Origin: Doryteuthis pealeii
Taxonomy: Eukaryota; Mollusca; Cephalopoda; Myopsida; Loliginidae
Reading direction: 5' to 3'
Assembly (NCBI GenBank): GCA_023376005.1
Contig: CM042163.1
Location: 1,990,848-2,054,847, forward strand
DNA length: 64,000 bases
The notes beneath the pieces are model-generated. The model was not told where the DNA came from and did no database searches. It worked only from the letters and a program-made list of their open reading frames with translations. Made by a program: the position numbers and the translations under genes. Position 1 is the stretch's first letter. Each line of letters opens with the position of its first letter. Shown here one piece after another: positions 1-10,520 of the stretch.

Positions 1-378
1 TCATTTTGCCTTGTGAGATTTCAAACAGGCCAATATACTCAGAACTGGTAGCATCTTTGTATCTATTCTGAATCAAATAATGTCGTTAAGGCGTATTTGT
101 TTAAAACAGATGCTGGGATACAGCTGGCCCAAATCTTTTTTTGTCAGATTTCAAACATCCGCCGTTTTATCTAGGAGAAAATGACGTCAGTGTGACGTCA
201 TTGAATTTCAAACCAGATTAGATATGCCACTCGACTGTATGCCAAACAAAATTACTCAAGTCAACTGGCAATTCTTTGTAAACTTAACAAGCTAGTCTTG
301 CAAGTGTTTACTGAGTTCAGTCCTCACTGAGTGCCTCTTGCCTATTTGAGTCCGATCCTAACTGAATGCCTCACTGTT
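1..378. other. Unannotated AT-rich sequence with paired CRE-like sites
   Basis: No open frame or recognised repeat. Two perfect TGACGTCA octamers lie 3 bp apart at 182-189 and 193-200. Otherwise unremarkable. Confidence 0.4.
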
Positions 379-640
379 GTAATGTAAGTCGACGGGGCGG
401 CCTAAAGTCGGTATCAGCCAGTCAGCGAGGGAGTCTATCCTCTTTTCAATAGTGCTAGACCAAGGAGATTGTTTTAGCGTCTGAGGTGGAGCGCCACACC
501 TACCATCAGCTCCTTATTTTACCGCATAAATCCCAGTGCTACTCAATACACTGAGTTGGCGAAGACCGGTATCGAACTAGGAACCTTGTGGTTTCTAGCC
601 GAACGCTCTACCGACTGAGCTAACCCGGCCCCTTTAATGT
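379..640 (-). mobile_element. tRNA-derived SINE, family J copy 1
   Basis: On the minus strand the element begins near 633 with a tRNA-like head holding a box A (TAGCTCAGTCGGTAGAGC type) and a box B (GGTTCCTAGTTCGATACC type). A non-tRNA body of about 190 bp follows and ends near 380. The same body recurs at 655-915, 2553-2805 and 38592-38830. The tRNA-head-plus-body layout is that of Pol III SINEs; cephalopod genomes are known to carry several such families. Confidence 0.85.
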
Positions 641-654
641 AAAAAATGTAAAAG

Positions 655-918
655 TAAGTAAAGTCGTCGGGGTGGCCTAAAGCAGCGCCTTCTTATCAGC
701 CAGACAACGAGAGAGTCTATCCCCTTTTCACTAGCGCTAGACCAAGGAGATTGTTTTGGTGTCTGAGTTGGAGCGCCACACCTACCATCAGCTCCTTAAT
801 TTACCGCACAGATCCCTATGCTACTCATACGCTGAGTTGGCGAGGGCCGGCATCGAACCAGGAACCTAGTGGTTCTCAGGCTAACGCTTTACCGACTAAG
901 CCAAAGCGGCCGATTGCG
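655..918 (-). mobile_element. tRNA-derived SINE, family J copy 2
   Basis: Second minus-strand copy, head-to-tail with copy 1. The box B complement lies around 846-860 and the box A complement around 888-905. It differs from copy 1 by substitutions and small indels, so the two look like separate insertions rather than a recent duplication. The short reading frame across it is incidental. Confidence 0.85.
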
Positions 919-1054
919 TCGTCTGGTACACTGGTGTCAAATGGTCACCCATCTCAGATCAGAACAGGACCATCACTGCTTAACTTTGTTGATATGATGG
1001 AAACGGATACTTTTAGTCTGACTTATATCAGGTACTAAGTTTTTTAACAGACTA

Positions 1055-1548
1055 CTAGCAGGACCTGTGGATATACCACAGCACGATAATCTAATTATTA
1101 CAACATTTGTTATGTGTACTTAAGAGCTATTGCTAAATAGTTCAATATGTAAAAAGTATAATAATCTTGATTAAACTCTCTCCCATGCTTTTTCTTTCTT
1201 TTCTTCTTTTCATTATGTTCGATTGAAACAGATTAGCGTCATCGTCCCCTCTCTCTCTATCTTTCTCCTACTTTCTTTCTTTCTTTCTTTCTTATTATAT
1301 TTTTTCTGTGTAGCGTGTCATTTCTCTTCCCTGTCTTTCTTTATAACAAAAAACGGAATTGGTCTATTATTTAGCTGCTGTGGTGACGACACTCATGTGA
1401 AATAAGAATTCGGCGGATAAGCAACACCAGATAATCAGGATTTACATTTTTTGAATTTCATCTTGGACGATTTTGGACGGTCTCATTTTTAACCAGAGAG
1501 TATTGCAAGATGATAACAGTCATACTTTCACGAGTATTGATATATAGA
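1055..1548 (-). mobile_element. Non-autonomous Helitron, family B copy 1 (both ends present)
   Basis: Read on the minus strand, the element starts TCTATATATCAATACTCG (TC at 1548-1547) and ends with a hairpin (CTGTGG stem, 5-nt loop, CCACAG) at 1081-1065. Six bases later comes CTAG at 1058-1055, followed by T. A precedes TC and T follows CTAG, as expected for a Helitron insertion between A and T. There are no terminal inverted repeats and no TSD. About 494 bp, with no Rep/helicase coding. Homologous copies lie at 18285-18750 and 31145-31972. Confidence 0.8.
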
Positions 1549-1559
1549 TTTGTAAAAGA

Positions 1560-1750
1560 TTTGTAATTCATAAACTCAGGCGCGCGGGAGGGGGGTCAGT
1601 GTCCTCGGTGTTGTGTCTTTAGTACTGGACAGTAAACGAGTTCAAACCCTAGACGTGCTATTAAGTTCATTTTCAGACTGAAACCCTTGGGAAATATATG
1701 AATCCCTTCACCCCTCCTGCTATGGTTTATATAGTGTTGGAGTATTTTGG
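1560..1750. other. Degenerate tRNA-like sequence
   Basis: A box-B-like GAGTTCAAACCC lies at about 1638-1649 after a degenerate box A. It looks like a decayed SINE head, possibly family K, but no body is clear. Confidence 0.35.
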
Positions 1751-1751
1751 T

Positions 1752-1890
1752 ATATATATATTCACCAACCCCTCCGCACGAGCAGGATGTGACACAAGGT
1801 TAATTTCTTAACCGGAGTTTAACAGGTTTGAATTCAGAGTTTTCCTTCTAGCCATGGTTAAGAGCCCAGTCTGCCCTGCTATTTAACCAT
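1752..1890 (-). mobile_element. SINE family K, 3' part, next to a TA run
   Basis: On the minus strand the sequence ends in a short TA-rich run preceded by the complement of CCTCCGCACGAGCAGGATG. The same module, always beside TA repeats, recurs at 32655-32825, 33845-34065 and 40912-41035. It joins a tRNA head in the plus copy at 19074-19320. The TA microsatellite therefore looks like this SINE's 3' tail. Confidence 0.65.
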
Positions 1891-2170
1891 AGCAGAAACC
1901 AGACCCGAGGTCTTCAATAGAAGACCAGACCTTAGAAGATATACCAGACCAAGATGATAGACGATCAGAATAGCAAAGCCGGCCAGAAGAATAAATGACC
2001 AAGATATAGAAGAAGTAAAGAAAAGGGTATACAACATATATGTTGATTTGGTACTGTGAAAACCCCAGTGTGCAACATCTGTGCTTTCAGGCATTTACTG
2101 GAAGTATTGAAATATATCCCCCTGTAAATAAATGAGGGGCTACTGTATATATAAGTCATTGTATAAATAA
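1888..2170 (+). mobile_element. LTR family L fragment
   Basis: GAAGACCAGACC-type motifs resemble the end of the LTR copy at 20830-21334. No terminal dinucleotides are preserved, so this is a decayed remnant. Confidence 0.4.
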
Positions 2171-2552
2171 TAAATATTTAGTGCACCTGCTGTAGAGTGA
2201 TATTCATTTGCCAGTCTCATCGGACATTGTGACGTCAGTTCGATATTCACTTTATACTCTTCTACTGTGACCCCATAGAAAGCAAATCTTTATTAACATA
2301 TCACACCGACTGACATGTAAAGACGATTAGGAAATTAATATTCTTTGCCATTGAGTGTGTCTTGAATTGTCTTCAATTCAAATATCTTTTCGATTACAAT
2401 CTCGAATGTCTTTTTATTCATTCACCCGACGATCGATGACGTCATATAGGAAATTGATATTTTGTCCTCACTGTGATTCGATTTCATCACGATAGATCTT
2501 TTAGATACTAGAGAACCCAAAAGTTTTTACGATATTTTCGTACTTGCTAGTA
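2171..2552. other. Unannotated; two more CRE-like octamers
   Basis: TGACGTCA occurs at 2230-2237 and 2437-2444 in otherwise featureless AT-rich DNA. No gene is visible. Confidence 0.4.
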
Positions 2553-2805
2553 GCCGGTTTAGCTCAGTCGGTAGAACGTTCGGCTAGAAACCACAAGGTT
2601 CCTAGTTCGATACCGGTCCTCGCCAACCAGCGTTATGAGTAGCACAGGGATCTGTGCGGTAAAGTAAGGAGCTGATGGTAGGTGTGGCGCTCCACCCCAG
2701 ATGCCAAAAACAATCTTCTTGGTCTAGCGCTATTGAAAAGGGGATAGACTCCCTCGCTGATTGGCTGATACCGACTTTAGGCCGACGCATTTGCTTACTT
2801 ACTTT
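2553..2805 (+). mobile_element. tRNA-derived SINE, family J copy 3 (best preserved)
   Basis: The head at 2553-2625 carries box A TAGCTCAGTCGGTAGAAC and box B GGTTCCTAGTTCGATACC, and reads like a tRNA up to the GGTCC end. The body runs through GCGGTAAAGTAAGGAGCTG and the TAGACTCCCTCGCTG motif to about 2800. It abuts a Helitron B fragment, so one interrupted the other or both share an insertion hotspot. Confidence 0.88.
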
Positions 2806-3105
2806 TTATGTTCGATTGAAACAGATTAGCGTTATCGCTTCCGTACGCTCACCTCCTCTCTCTATCTTCTCCCTACTCTCTTTCTGGTTATATTTTTTCT
2901 GTGTAGCATGTCCTTTTTCTTCCCTGTCTTTATGATAAAAATGGAATGGTCCGTTATTTAGCTGAGATAACGGCACTCATAAGAAATAAGAATTCGGTGG
3001 ATAAGCAACACGAGATAAATAGGATTTACATTTTTTGTATTTCATCTTGAATGATATGGACGGTCTCATTTTTAACCAGTTGGTGTTGCAAGATATTCAC
3101 CTCAA
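2806..3105 (-). mobile_element. Helitron family B internal fragment
   Basis: Shares the ATGTTCGATTGAAACAGATT to GGACGGTCTCATTTTTAACC internal region with the complete copy at 1055-1548 but lacks the CTAG end. A short match to the 5' end of the family appears near 3490-3512. Confidence 0.7.
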
Positions 3106-3169
3106 ACGATGGTAATTTTTTTTTAGATGTAAACAAGTGACACGTGCGAGAGCCGCTGACAGCAGTTTA

Positions 3170-3365
3170 CGGTAGGATCGTAGTGGTGGGAGAGCCGCTG
3201 TAAGCGACTTAAAGTAGGCGAAGAATGAAAGAGGCCCATCTGACCTACTATTTACCCACAGCTGGAGGGAGAATACTTGGATCGTGCCTTTCCTAACGGT
3301 ATTAATATTATGTGAAATGTTACCAGCTTCGTCCAAGATTTGAACTCGTGTCGCCGGCTCCATTT
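3170..3365 (-). mobile_element. tRNA-derived SINE, family K fragment
   Basis: The minus strand carries a box B (ACGAGTTCAAATCTTGG) near 3330-3346 and then the family body, including the CTCCCTCCAGCTGTGGGTAA motif at 3250-3270. The body matches 19190-19220. Confidence 0.65.
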
Positions 3366-3561
3366 CTTACGACGATGAAGGGCGCTTTCACTACATATCT
3401 CTTCATATACTTGAGTGCACTGTCTGGTTTGGGCAATGCCGCTATGTAATGGCATTTCCGATATAGAAGGGAAGAAAACGCTCGGAAGATTAAGGAACAC
3501 GAGTATTAATATTTACATAGTTCATCGTGTAGGCCTCGCTCCAACAGTGAGATACAAACTT

Positions 3562-4249
3562 TGACTTTCATATTCCATAACTTTTTCAGTTCTCTGGCAA
3601 GGTCCAGGTATTTGTCCATTTTTTCATTTTCCTTTAGCTTTACCCTGTGATCTGCTGGAACTGCAAAATCCACCAGGTGACAAGTTCTTTCTTTTTTTGT
3701 TAATCAACACTAGGTCTGGTCTTCTTGCTGGGATAAGGTGATCCATTTTTATCTCAAAGTCCCAGAGAATTTCATGCATTTCGTTCTCAATAACAGATTC
3801 TGGTTTATGCATATACCATTTTGTTGTATGGTCAACATTTAATTTCTTGCATAATTCCCAGTGGATCCCCTTCCCAACCCAGTCGTGTCTAGTTTTGTAC
3901 TCCCGTTGTGCTAGTTTGCTACATTCGCATAGTACATGGTTTACAGTCTCTTACCGTATAGTCTACATTTATTATTTTGTTGGGTCAATTTCCGCTTTGA
4001 TATAGTTTGTCCTTATGGCATTATTTTGTGCAGCAATTATTAGTGATTCAGTTTCTCTTTTTCCTTTTCTTAACCACGTCCAGGTCCTTTCATGTGCAAC
4101 CTCTCCTATTTGTCATTTGAAGTGTCCATATAATTGTTTTTCTTCCTAATTTTGTTTTCTAGTCTTTGTTGTTTTTCTATTTGTCCATCTGTCATATCTA
4201 CTATTGTTGGCCGCCATTCATTGATGAATAAAGCCTCCTTTCGTGTGGA
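3562..4249 (-). pseudogene. Non-LTR retrotransposon C-terminus (restriction-like endonuclease type), broken
   Basis: The minus strand encodes a broken C-terminal region of a LINE. A short frame at 3812-3624 reads MHKPESVIENEMHEILWDFE and then ARRPDLVLINKK; the PD pair within ARRPD resembles the catalytic PD-(D/E)XK motif of restriction-like endonucleases in R2/R4/Hero-type elements. Upstream, a Cys-rich motif reads KCRLYG, so the second Cys of an expected CxxC is now Tyr. A frameshift after LINKK and several stops show it is dead. The clade assignment comes from memory of the family and is moderate. Confidence 0.65.
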
Positions 4250-4728
4250 GCCTAGGTGGATGAGCAGTTCATGATATGCAATACTCCACTTTGGCCCTAT
4301 ATTGGGCTAGACGGGCGGTCGGAGAGGCCCCCTCCGATCAATCGGCTGGTCACGTCAAGCCCTAGCACCTATATGATTTTACCAACCCTGTTGCCCTTAT
4401 GCAAGCCCCAATCCCTTTTTATCATATGGGTACTAGAAGGCGGTGGCTGCGGGTCTACATGTCCTGGGAATGACGTTAAACTCTATCTGATGGTGAGGTT
4501 CCAGTTTTGGAGGTTTGGGGAATATGGAGCACCCCTTCATCACCATTGCTCCCTGGTCCACTCTGACCCGGAGTGGTAGTACCTGTTAGGGTCCCATCTA
4601 TGGGTTAGATAGAAAAATGTATTTATAAAAAAATTGCATTATCCATTAAGAATTGATTTATTTCAAAACTTTATCGGCATTAAATAACCCACTGAGGTTG
4701 ATATGCCGTAAAACAAACCAAACCAAAA
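4250..4728 (+). mobile_element. Retroposon A, 5'-truncated copy
   Basis: Begins inside the element at GGTGGATGAGCAGTTCATG and runs to the 3' end (GATATGCCGTAAAAC, then an ACCAAACCAA tail). It forms the right half of the chimeric insertion. The plus-strand frame at 4256-4579 is element sequence, not a host gene. Confidence 0.85.
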
Positions 4729-4749
4729 CCAACAGTGAGATACAAACTT

Positions 4750-5091
4750 CTCTGCGAGTTGGTAAGAACAAATTACTTATAACTTAGTGGTCAGTGATAG
4801 AATTTTTGGCACTCGAAGGTTTTGCCAACGAACCGAAATGAACACATTTATGAAATCGATTCCTGGAGGTGAAAAAATGGCCGCCAGAGGTTCCAGCGCG
4901 CCAAAAACTGCAGTAAATACAAATTGGGAAGATATGAGTTAGTTATGACAATGTAAGACATTTTGCAACACATGAATATGGCGTTATTACATTCACTGAA
5001 AGAAATAAACGGAAAAGTGTGCAGCCTAACAGTTAGATAAGTATGGCCAGAATTTCACGCCAATGATTTAAAATTCAATAAAACTCGAAAA

Positions 5092-5094
<3 letters not shown>
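4750..5094. other. Unannotated intergenic sequence
   Basis: No recognised repeat, tRNA boxes or long frame. Confidence 0.4.
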
Positions 5095-5135
<41 letters not shown>

Positions 5136-5492
5136 TAATATCAACACACACATACATTTATATGTATACACATACAGTCATACACACAACTCCCATGAAC
5201 CCTCCTCACATATATAAGAGCAACTAAAAAAATAACCTACCTCATAGAGGTTCTTCCCGGAACAAATGGACATGCTACTATTAAACACACTCGCCTACCC
5301 GGATTTTAACAGCATGTCAAACCCACAAAAACACTTTATAGTTCTTCTATAATGCTCCCTTTCAAAAAACCTATCAACAATTTCATCAAATAAGAAATTT
5401 TCTCCTGACGATGACCTAAGGTCGAAACTAGTTGAGAATAAACAACATACAAGAAATATTCCTGATTGTCTTAATAATAATTTTTTTTCACA

Positions 5493-5540
<48 letters not shown>
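5095..5540. repeat. TA microsatellites flanking an unidentified repeat fragment
   Basis: TA runs lie at about 5095-5128 and 5495-5540. Between them is unique-looking DNA with a CTGACGA...GGTCGAAAC motif at 5407-5430, related in form to the motif in the foldbacks described below. The minus-strand frame across the TA run is low complexity. Confidence 0.6.
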
Positions 5541-5548
<8 letters not shown>

Positions 5549-5966
5549 TTAAATATACCAAGCGTTTGGTGGTCCTTGCGGAGAAAAAAACCAGCAAAAT
5601 GTTTGATTGTAAAAATATACTACCAAACATCAACCAGGAAGAAAAAAATTTTTAAAAAAAGAAAGGACCAAGATATTCGTACCAACAAAAATAATCTATT
5701 GGTACAGTATTTGGCCAAAAAAAAAACAATTTATATGTATATATATGTATATAGATATATATATATATTCTATAACCGCTAGGAGAAGCTAATACGTAAA
5801 AATGCTCGATACTAAGTAGAGCCAAGTAATAAAGATAATCTAATGAGTCAGACGAACCTACTATTAGTTTCGCATAAAGCTCTTCAGGCTAAAATCCAGA
5901 GTCGGATTTTAGCCCTGAAGACTTTATGCGAAACTAATAGGTTCGTCTGACTCATTAGATTATCAT
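5541..5966 (+). mobile_element. Composite D-E element with near-perfect palindrome
   Basis: Module D (5555-5735) and module E (5776-5966) recur together at 32880-33305 (inverted) and 47605-48800 (split by a Helitron). E is a large palindrome: the arm 5834-5897 pairs with 5904-5964 around a loop of only 6 bp, with a few mismatches. TA runs separate and flank the modules. No complete protein is encoded. A Penelope-like or foldback origin is possible but unproven. Confidence 0.65.
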
Positions 5967-6638
5967 ATATATATATATATATAATATATAATATATATAT
6001 TATATATATATATACTAGAATAGACTCAGTCCTAATTAGTGATCATCCTCCACACATTACTACAACAACCAGCATTACGTTTTTTGTTTTGTGTGACATT
6101 GTTTATATTGTGTTATTTGTGAAAATAAATCATTGTCTTCTTCTTAAACCTCACATACAATTGACAACACTGCTTAAATCAAAAGTAAGATTCAAACATT
6201 TCTTTCTCTGCGTTTCTTCGACTTTGACCAAAAAAGCAAATTCTCTTCAAGACTGTAAATTTGAAAATCATATGCAGATGTATACCATATACCGATATAT
6301 CTTAGCCTACATTCTTCAGAAAATGTACGATCAGATTTTCTGACAGGACAAACAGGTAAGAAAAGACAAGAACACCTGCAATAAAATAAATTAAAGGGAA
6401 TGATCAAAAGAAGAAAACAAAAAAATGGAAAGAAATGAAAAGATCTTCGCAGAAAATAAATTTGCCTGAGAAAGTAGATGCAATTTTTTTTGTTTCTTAT
6501 CGAAAATGGATGTCAAAAATCCGCAAAAAGATGTCGCATTCGTATCGCTAAAAGATTATCGAAAAGGTCAAATTCTGAAGGGAATTTAACCAACTTGTAT
6601 CACAGAAATCTTAGAACAAGAATTCTAATCTGGTGGTG
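5967..6638. other. TA run and unannotated DNA
   Basis: TA-rich run to about 6015, then AT-rich sequence without recognisable features. The short frames here show no family resemblance. Confidence 0.4.
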
Positions 6639-6650
6639 CCATTTTATGTT

Positions 6651-7251
6651 TGGTTTGGTTTGTTTTGTTTTACGGCATATCAACCTCAGTGGGTCATTTA
6701 ATGCCGATAAAGTTTTGAAATAAATCAATTCTTAATGGATAATACAATTTTTTTATAAACTCATGTTTTCTATTTAACCCATAGATGGGACCCTAACAGG
6801 TACTACCACTCCGGGTCAGAGTGGACCAGGGAGCAATGGGGATGAAGGGGTGCTCCACATTCCCCAAACCTCCAAAACTGGAACCTCACCATCAGATAGA
6901 GTTTAACGTCATTCCCAAGACATGTAGACCCGCAGCCACCGCCTTCTAGCACCCATATGATAAAAAGGGATTGGGGCTTGCCATAAGGGTAATAGGGTTG
7001 GGAAAATCATATAGGAGCTAGGGCTTGACGTGACCAGCCGATTGATCGGAGGGGGCCTCTCCGACCGCCCGTCTAGCCCAAGATAGGGCCAAAGTGGAGT
7101 ATTGCATGTCATGAACTGCTCATCCACCTGGGCTCTATCCTTAAGCATCACGGGTCGCCACCCACGGCCAACAGGTAGCCCCATTTGGGGAGTCTTACCC
7201 CTCTGCAGAGGTGCAGTCGGAGCATTCTAACGCCTCAGCCGACAGGGCGGG
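6651..7251 (-). mobile_element. Retroposon A, full-length copy with TSD
   Basis: On the minus strand it runs from the 5' end (CCGCCCTGTCGGCTGAGGCG, near 7251) to a 3' tail of TGCCGTAAAACAAAACAAACC type at 6651. It is flanked by CCATTTTATGTT at 6639-6650 and CCATTTATGTT at 7252-7262. A minus-strand frame of 91 codons (7184-6909) is shared with other copies. No tRNA-type box A/B is visible in the head. Confidence 0.88.
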
Positions 7252-7262
7252 CCATTTATGTT

Positions 7263-7955
7263 AGCCAAAATTTGATGATTTTGTATCTACCTTTCTCCGA
7301 AAACTCCGTAGCCTTCTCAAAAATATGTGTGCACTGCTACAATGTGTTTTGCCATCATGTAGACCTTAAGCCAGAGCACTTGTCTAGTGGATTTGGATCC
7401 TCGGTAAAGAGTCCTCTGATAATGAATCCTTTGGTTCCTTCGTCAATGGTCTTCCTCAATGATTATAAGTGAACTGTGGCAAGTATCAGTGTTTAAGTAA
7501 TGTATCAACCACGCAGTATGGTTGTTGATTGGCCGGAAGTGTAAACCACGTGACCTTGGCTAGTCTATAAATCTAGGTGGGGAATTAGAGCACACCTTAT
7601 TGTTGCCTTTTTTATATATAAGGTGTGTGCCAGATCCCCGCTCCTACTTATAAACTAAGCGAGATCATGTGATCTTTTCCTTGGCCAATCACTGGCAGTA
7701 CTCTGAGGTTGATACAATACTTAACCGACCCTACTGGTCATAATTACGCTGACATTCTTTGCCGACGGACATAGGATTAAATCACTAGACCTTTACCAAT
7801 ACGCAGGATAGGACTTATACGCTTACCAAAGGATCACCAAAGGATTCCATAACATAGGACTTTCTTTTAGCCCTTTTCAACTGGCCAAGGATGGCATTTA
7901 AAAACTTTACAATATTCCAACTTACAAAAACTTACAAATATTCCAACATACACAT
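7263..7955. other. Unannotated, partly minisatellite-like
   Basis: Isolated matches to the TTCTCCAAAATCGGAGTACC minisatellite unit begin near 7285. The stretch 7490-7860 is otherwise featureless. No gene is seen. Confidence 0.4.
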
Positions 7956-8740
7956 CCTCTAAATGTGCATACTTTTCTCCAAAAATCTGTGTATCATTCT
8001 TCAAAATCTCCGTACCCTTCTCAAAAAATGGAGTATCCTTCGTAAAATTCGGAGTATGGTGGTTCAAAATCGGAGTACTCTTCTCCTAAGATTTCGTACA
8101 TTTCTTCCAAAATCGGAGCTTCTTCCTTCAAAATCGGCGTATTCCTTCTTCAAAATCAAAGTACTCTCCTTATGAATCGGAGTACACTTCTCTTATACTT
8201 CCGTACCCTTCTGCAAAGTCGTATTACCATTCACTAAAATCGCAGTACCCTCCTTCAAAATTAGGTGTACCCTTCTCCAAAATCGGAGTACCGTTCCCTA
8301 AAATCCGAGTACCCTACTCTAAAATCCGAGTACCCTTCTCCAAAATCAGTGTATTTTTCTCTAAAATCGGAGAACCCTCCTACAAAATAGGAGTACCATT
8401 CTCCAAAATCGGAGTACCCTTCTCCAAATTTGGTGTACCCTTCTCCATATGGAGTACCGTTCTCTAAAATCGGAGTACCCTTCTCCAAATTTGGTGTACC
8501 CTTCTCCAAAATCGGAGTACCCTTCTCCAATATTGTGACCCTTCTCAAAATCGGGTACCTCTTCTACATTTGGTGTACCCTTCTCCAAAATTGGAGTACC
8601 GTTCTCTAAAATTGGAGTACCCTTCTACAAAATCAGTGTATTTTTCTTCAAAGTCAGAGAAACTTTCTCGGAAAACTCTCCTAAGCATCATTCTCCAAAA
8701 TCGAAGTACCGCTCTCCAAAATCAGAGTACCTTTAACATT
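7956..8740 (-). repeat. Degenerate 21-bp minisatellite (7-codon periodic frame)
   Basis: Roughly 35 units of about 21 bp, consensus TTCTCCAAAATCGGAGTACC plus one base, with many indels at the edges. Because 21 is divisible by three, the minus strand stays open for up to 95 codons as EKGTPIL-type heptads (8548-8261). Indels shift the phase to GEGYSDF. No start context, signal or flanking coding supports a real protein. Confidence 0.85.
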
Positions 8741-9328
8741 ATTTGTCTTCGAAATTCTTATTTTCCATGGTCTCTGTTAAACTTATTCCATTGAATATGT
8801 TTCGTCTCGTGAAAGCTGTCCCCATTGGGATTTTGTAGTCGAAAGAAAAAAGGCGCTTTATACCCAAGGAAATAGATAACATTTCATCTCCATTTATTTA
8901 TCCGGCAAATAATAAGATTTGTGAACTAAGAACAATTCGTTCAAAACGTTGAAGATGATTTGATTTACAGTTTCAATGGATCAAATTTCACAACTTTGCC
9001 ACAATCTCTTCTTGCAAATAATGGTGAATTACAAAGAAATATCTCTGTTGTACAATTTGCAGTCTCTCCCAAACGCACAGGGACGATCAATCTCTACCAA
9101 ATACACACAGGGAAGACACGTCACCGGATCAAATTTCCTATACTTATTAACGATTCATTTTATTTATCGGGTTCCATCCGCTCGTTCGTCTGTGTAAATT
9201 ACTCCGAAAGTTATTTGTTTACATAAACCTCTTGGCAATTGAATACATTTGTCCGTTCCCTTTGTCATAACCGCGGTCAAAATGTGAAATCGGGTACTTG
9301 ATTTCTTATTACCTATCAATATGTTAGG
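8741..9328. other. Unannotated AT-rich sequence
   Basis: Two overlapping short frames near 8960-9226 show no recognisable domain. No repeat family was identified. Confidence 0.35.
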
Positions 9329-9329
9329 T

Positions 9330-9330
<1 letters not shown>

Positions 9331-9402
<72 letters not shown>
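9331..9402. repeat. GA dinucleotide microsatellite
   Basis: An uninterrupted GA run of about 72 bp. Translation gives SL/RE low-complexity frames only. Confidence 0.97.
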
Positions 9403-9406
<4 letters not shown>

Positions 9407-9990
9407 GATGAGATGATGCGGGACCTTATTTGTTAACTCGGCTAATATTTCGTCGGTCGCCATATTTTTCTCAGGGCTGATTCGTGGGGTGTTTCTTCTT
9501 TTGTTCGGGCTCATTTCTTCGGACTGGTCATTTCTTGTTTAAATGAATCAACAAGACTTAGGTTGTCTTTCGTAAGTCTTTTATTTAAAACCACCCAGCC
9601 CATAAAGATTCCGCACGGAGAGTGCAACTTCGAGAGACGTCCACTCTCATCGAATGTCTAGCCGTATCTGAACTAAAACTATCACACGCCTTTAATCGCA
9701 CTCATCCGGAGGAGTTAAGTCGGGGTCATCATAAAATCAATCATAACCCGAAACGGTTATGGAAATTCCCCACTTAACTCCCTCCGATTTTAAATCAAAC
9801 GAACTTTTATTCAAAATATTCTCATTACGGTACGCACATAATTCAATGTGACTCCATGATGATTAAGGTTCGAACCTTGGTAGTTGAGCAGTCATGACAT
9901 GCAACACCCCAATTTGGCCACCGCCTTCAACCACACATGATAAAAAAGCACCCCTAAAAAAAAACAAGAAAATTATATTAAGCTGAATTG
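9403..9990. other. Unannotated; LTR-L-like and retroposon-A-like traces
   Basis: At 9545-9800 phrases such as CAAGACTTAGG and ACCACCCAGCCC recall LTR family L. At 9885-9955 there is a decayed retroposon A fragment (GAGCAGTCATGACATGCAAC). Neither has ends. Confidence 0.35.
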
Positions 9991-9994
9991 GTTG

Positions 9995-10442
9995 TATACT
10001 CTTTCTTCTTTTTAACTTCTATTCTTCTAGCGTCTCTTCTAGAGTCTGGACTTCTTGGGGACACGTGGGTCTTCCATTGGGGATTCTCTTTATCAGAAGC
10101 CCTGTGTCATTGGTTTTTTAGATAATAACAAGACTTCGATTTACTTAGATCAAATTTTATTTCGAAATCCCCCAGACTACCTGCGCAGATTGAGTCGGAG
10201 CGTGCATAACACGTCTTACCACGGTCGTGGTCTTTGACCGATCTGACTAAACAAATCTCTTTCTAATCTAAACCGGACGAGGGTCTTCTCCATCGATTCT
10301 CACGGTATCCACCGGAAGGAGGGTCAGGATGAGGTCAAGCCTTGTCACTCATCCTTCAAGGCCACCGGCTTCAACTTATAACAGCCATTTTGGTTTCTAC
10401 ACTACTGTACATAAATATTAGGATTCTAATAATTATGTAACA
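9995..10442 (-). mobile_element. LTR family L, copy 1
   Basis: On the minus strand it begins TGTTACATAATTATTAGAAT at 10442 and ends near TATACAACC around 9992. It shares TCAGAAGCCCTGTGTCATTG and the AATAAA-type poly(A) signal region with copies at 20830-21334 and 34518-34996. No internal retroviral coding flanks it, so it looks like a solo LTR, although the expected 5-bp TSD is not clean. Confidence 0.7.
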
Positions 10443-10449
10443 TTGAGAC

Positions 10450-10520
10450 ACCCAGTGAGGATCGAACTCACTACTCAGGAGTGATTGGTCTGTGGAACTA
10501 GCTACTGATAACATCAAGAT
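10450..10520 (-). other. tRNA-like sequence
   Basis: CACCCAGTGAGGATCGAACT is the complement of a box-B-containing T arm. Similar short tRNA-like pieces occur at 18775-18850, 18853-18930 and 53465-53545. It lacks a consistent anticodon stem. Confidence 0.45.

Larger units (their letters stand above)
3541..4749 (+). mobile_element. Chimeric retroposon flanked by a 21-bp direct repeat
   Basis: The 21 bases at 3541-3561 (CCAACAGTGAGATACAAACT plus T) recur exactly at 4729-4749. Between them lie an antisense LINE fragment (3562-4249) and a 5'-truncated plus-strand retroposon A (4250-4728). One long duplication around both halves suggests they integrated as one molecule, for example after template switching in target-primed reverse transcription. 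The duplication is seen directly; the mechanism is inference. Confidence 0.65.
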
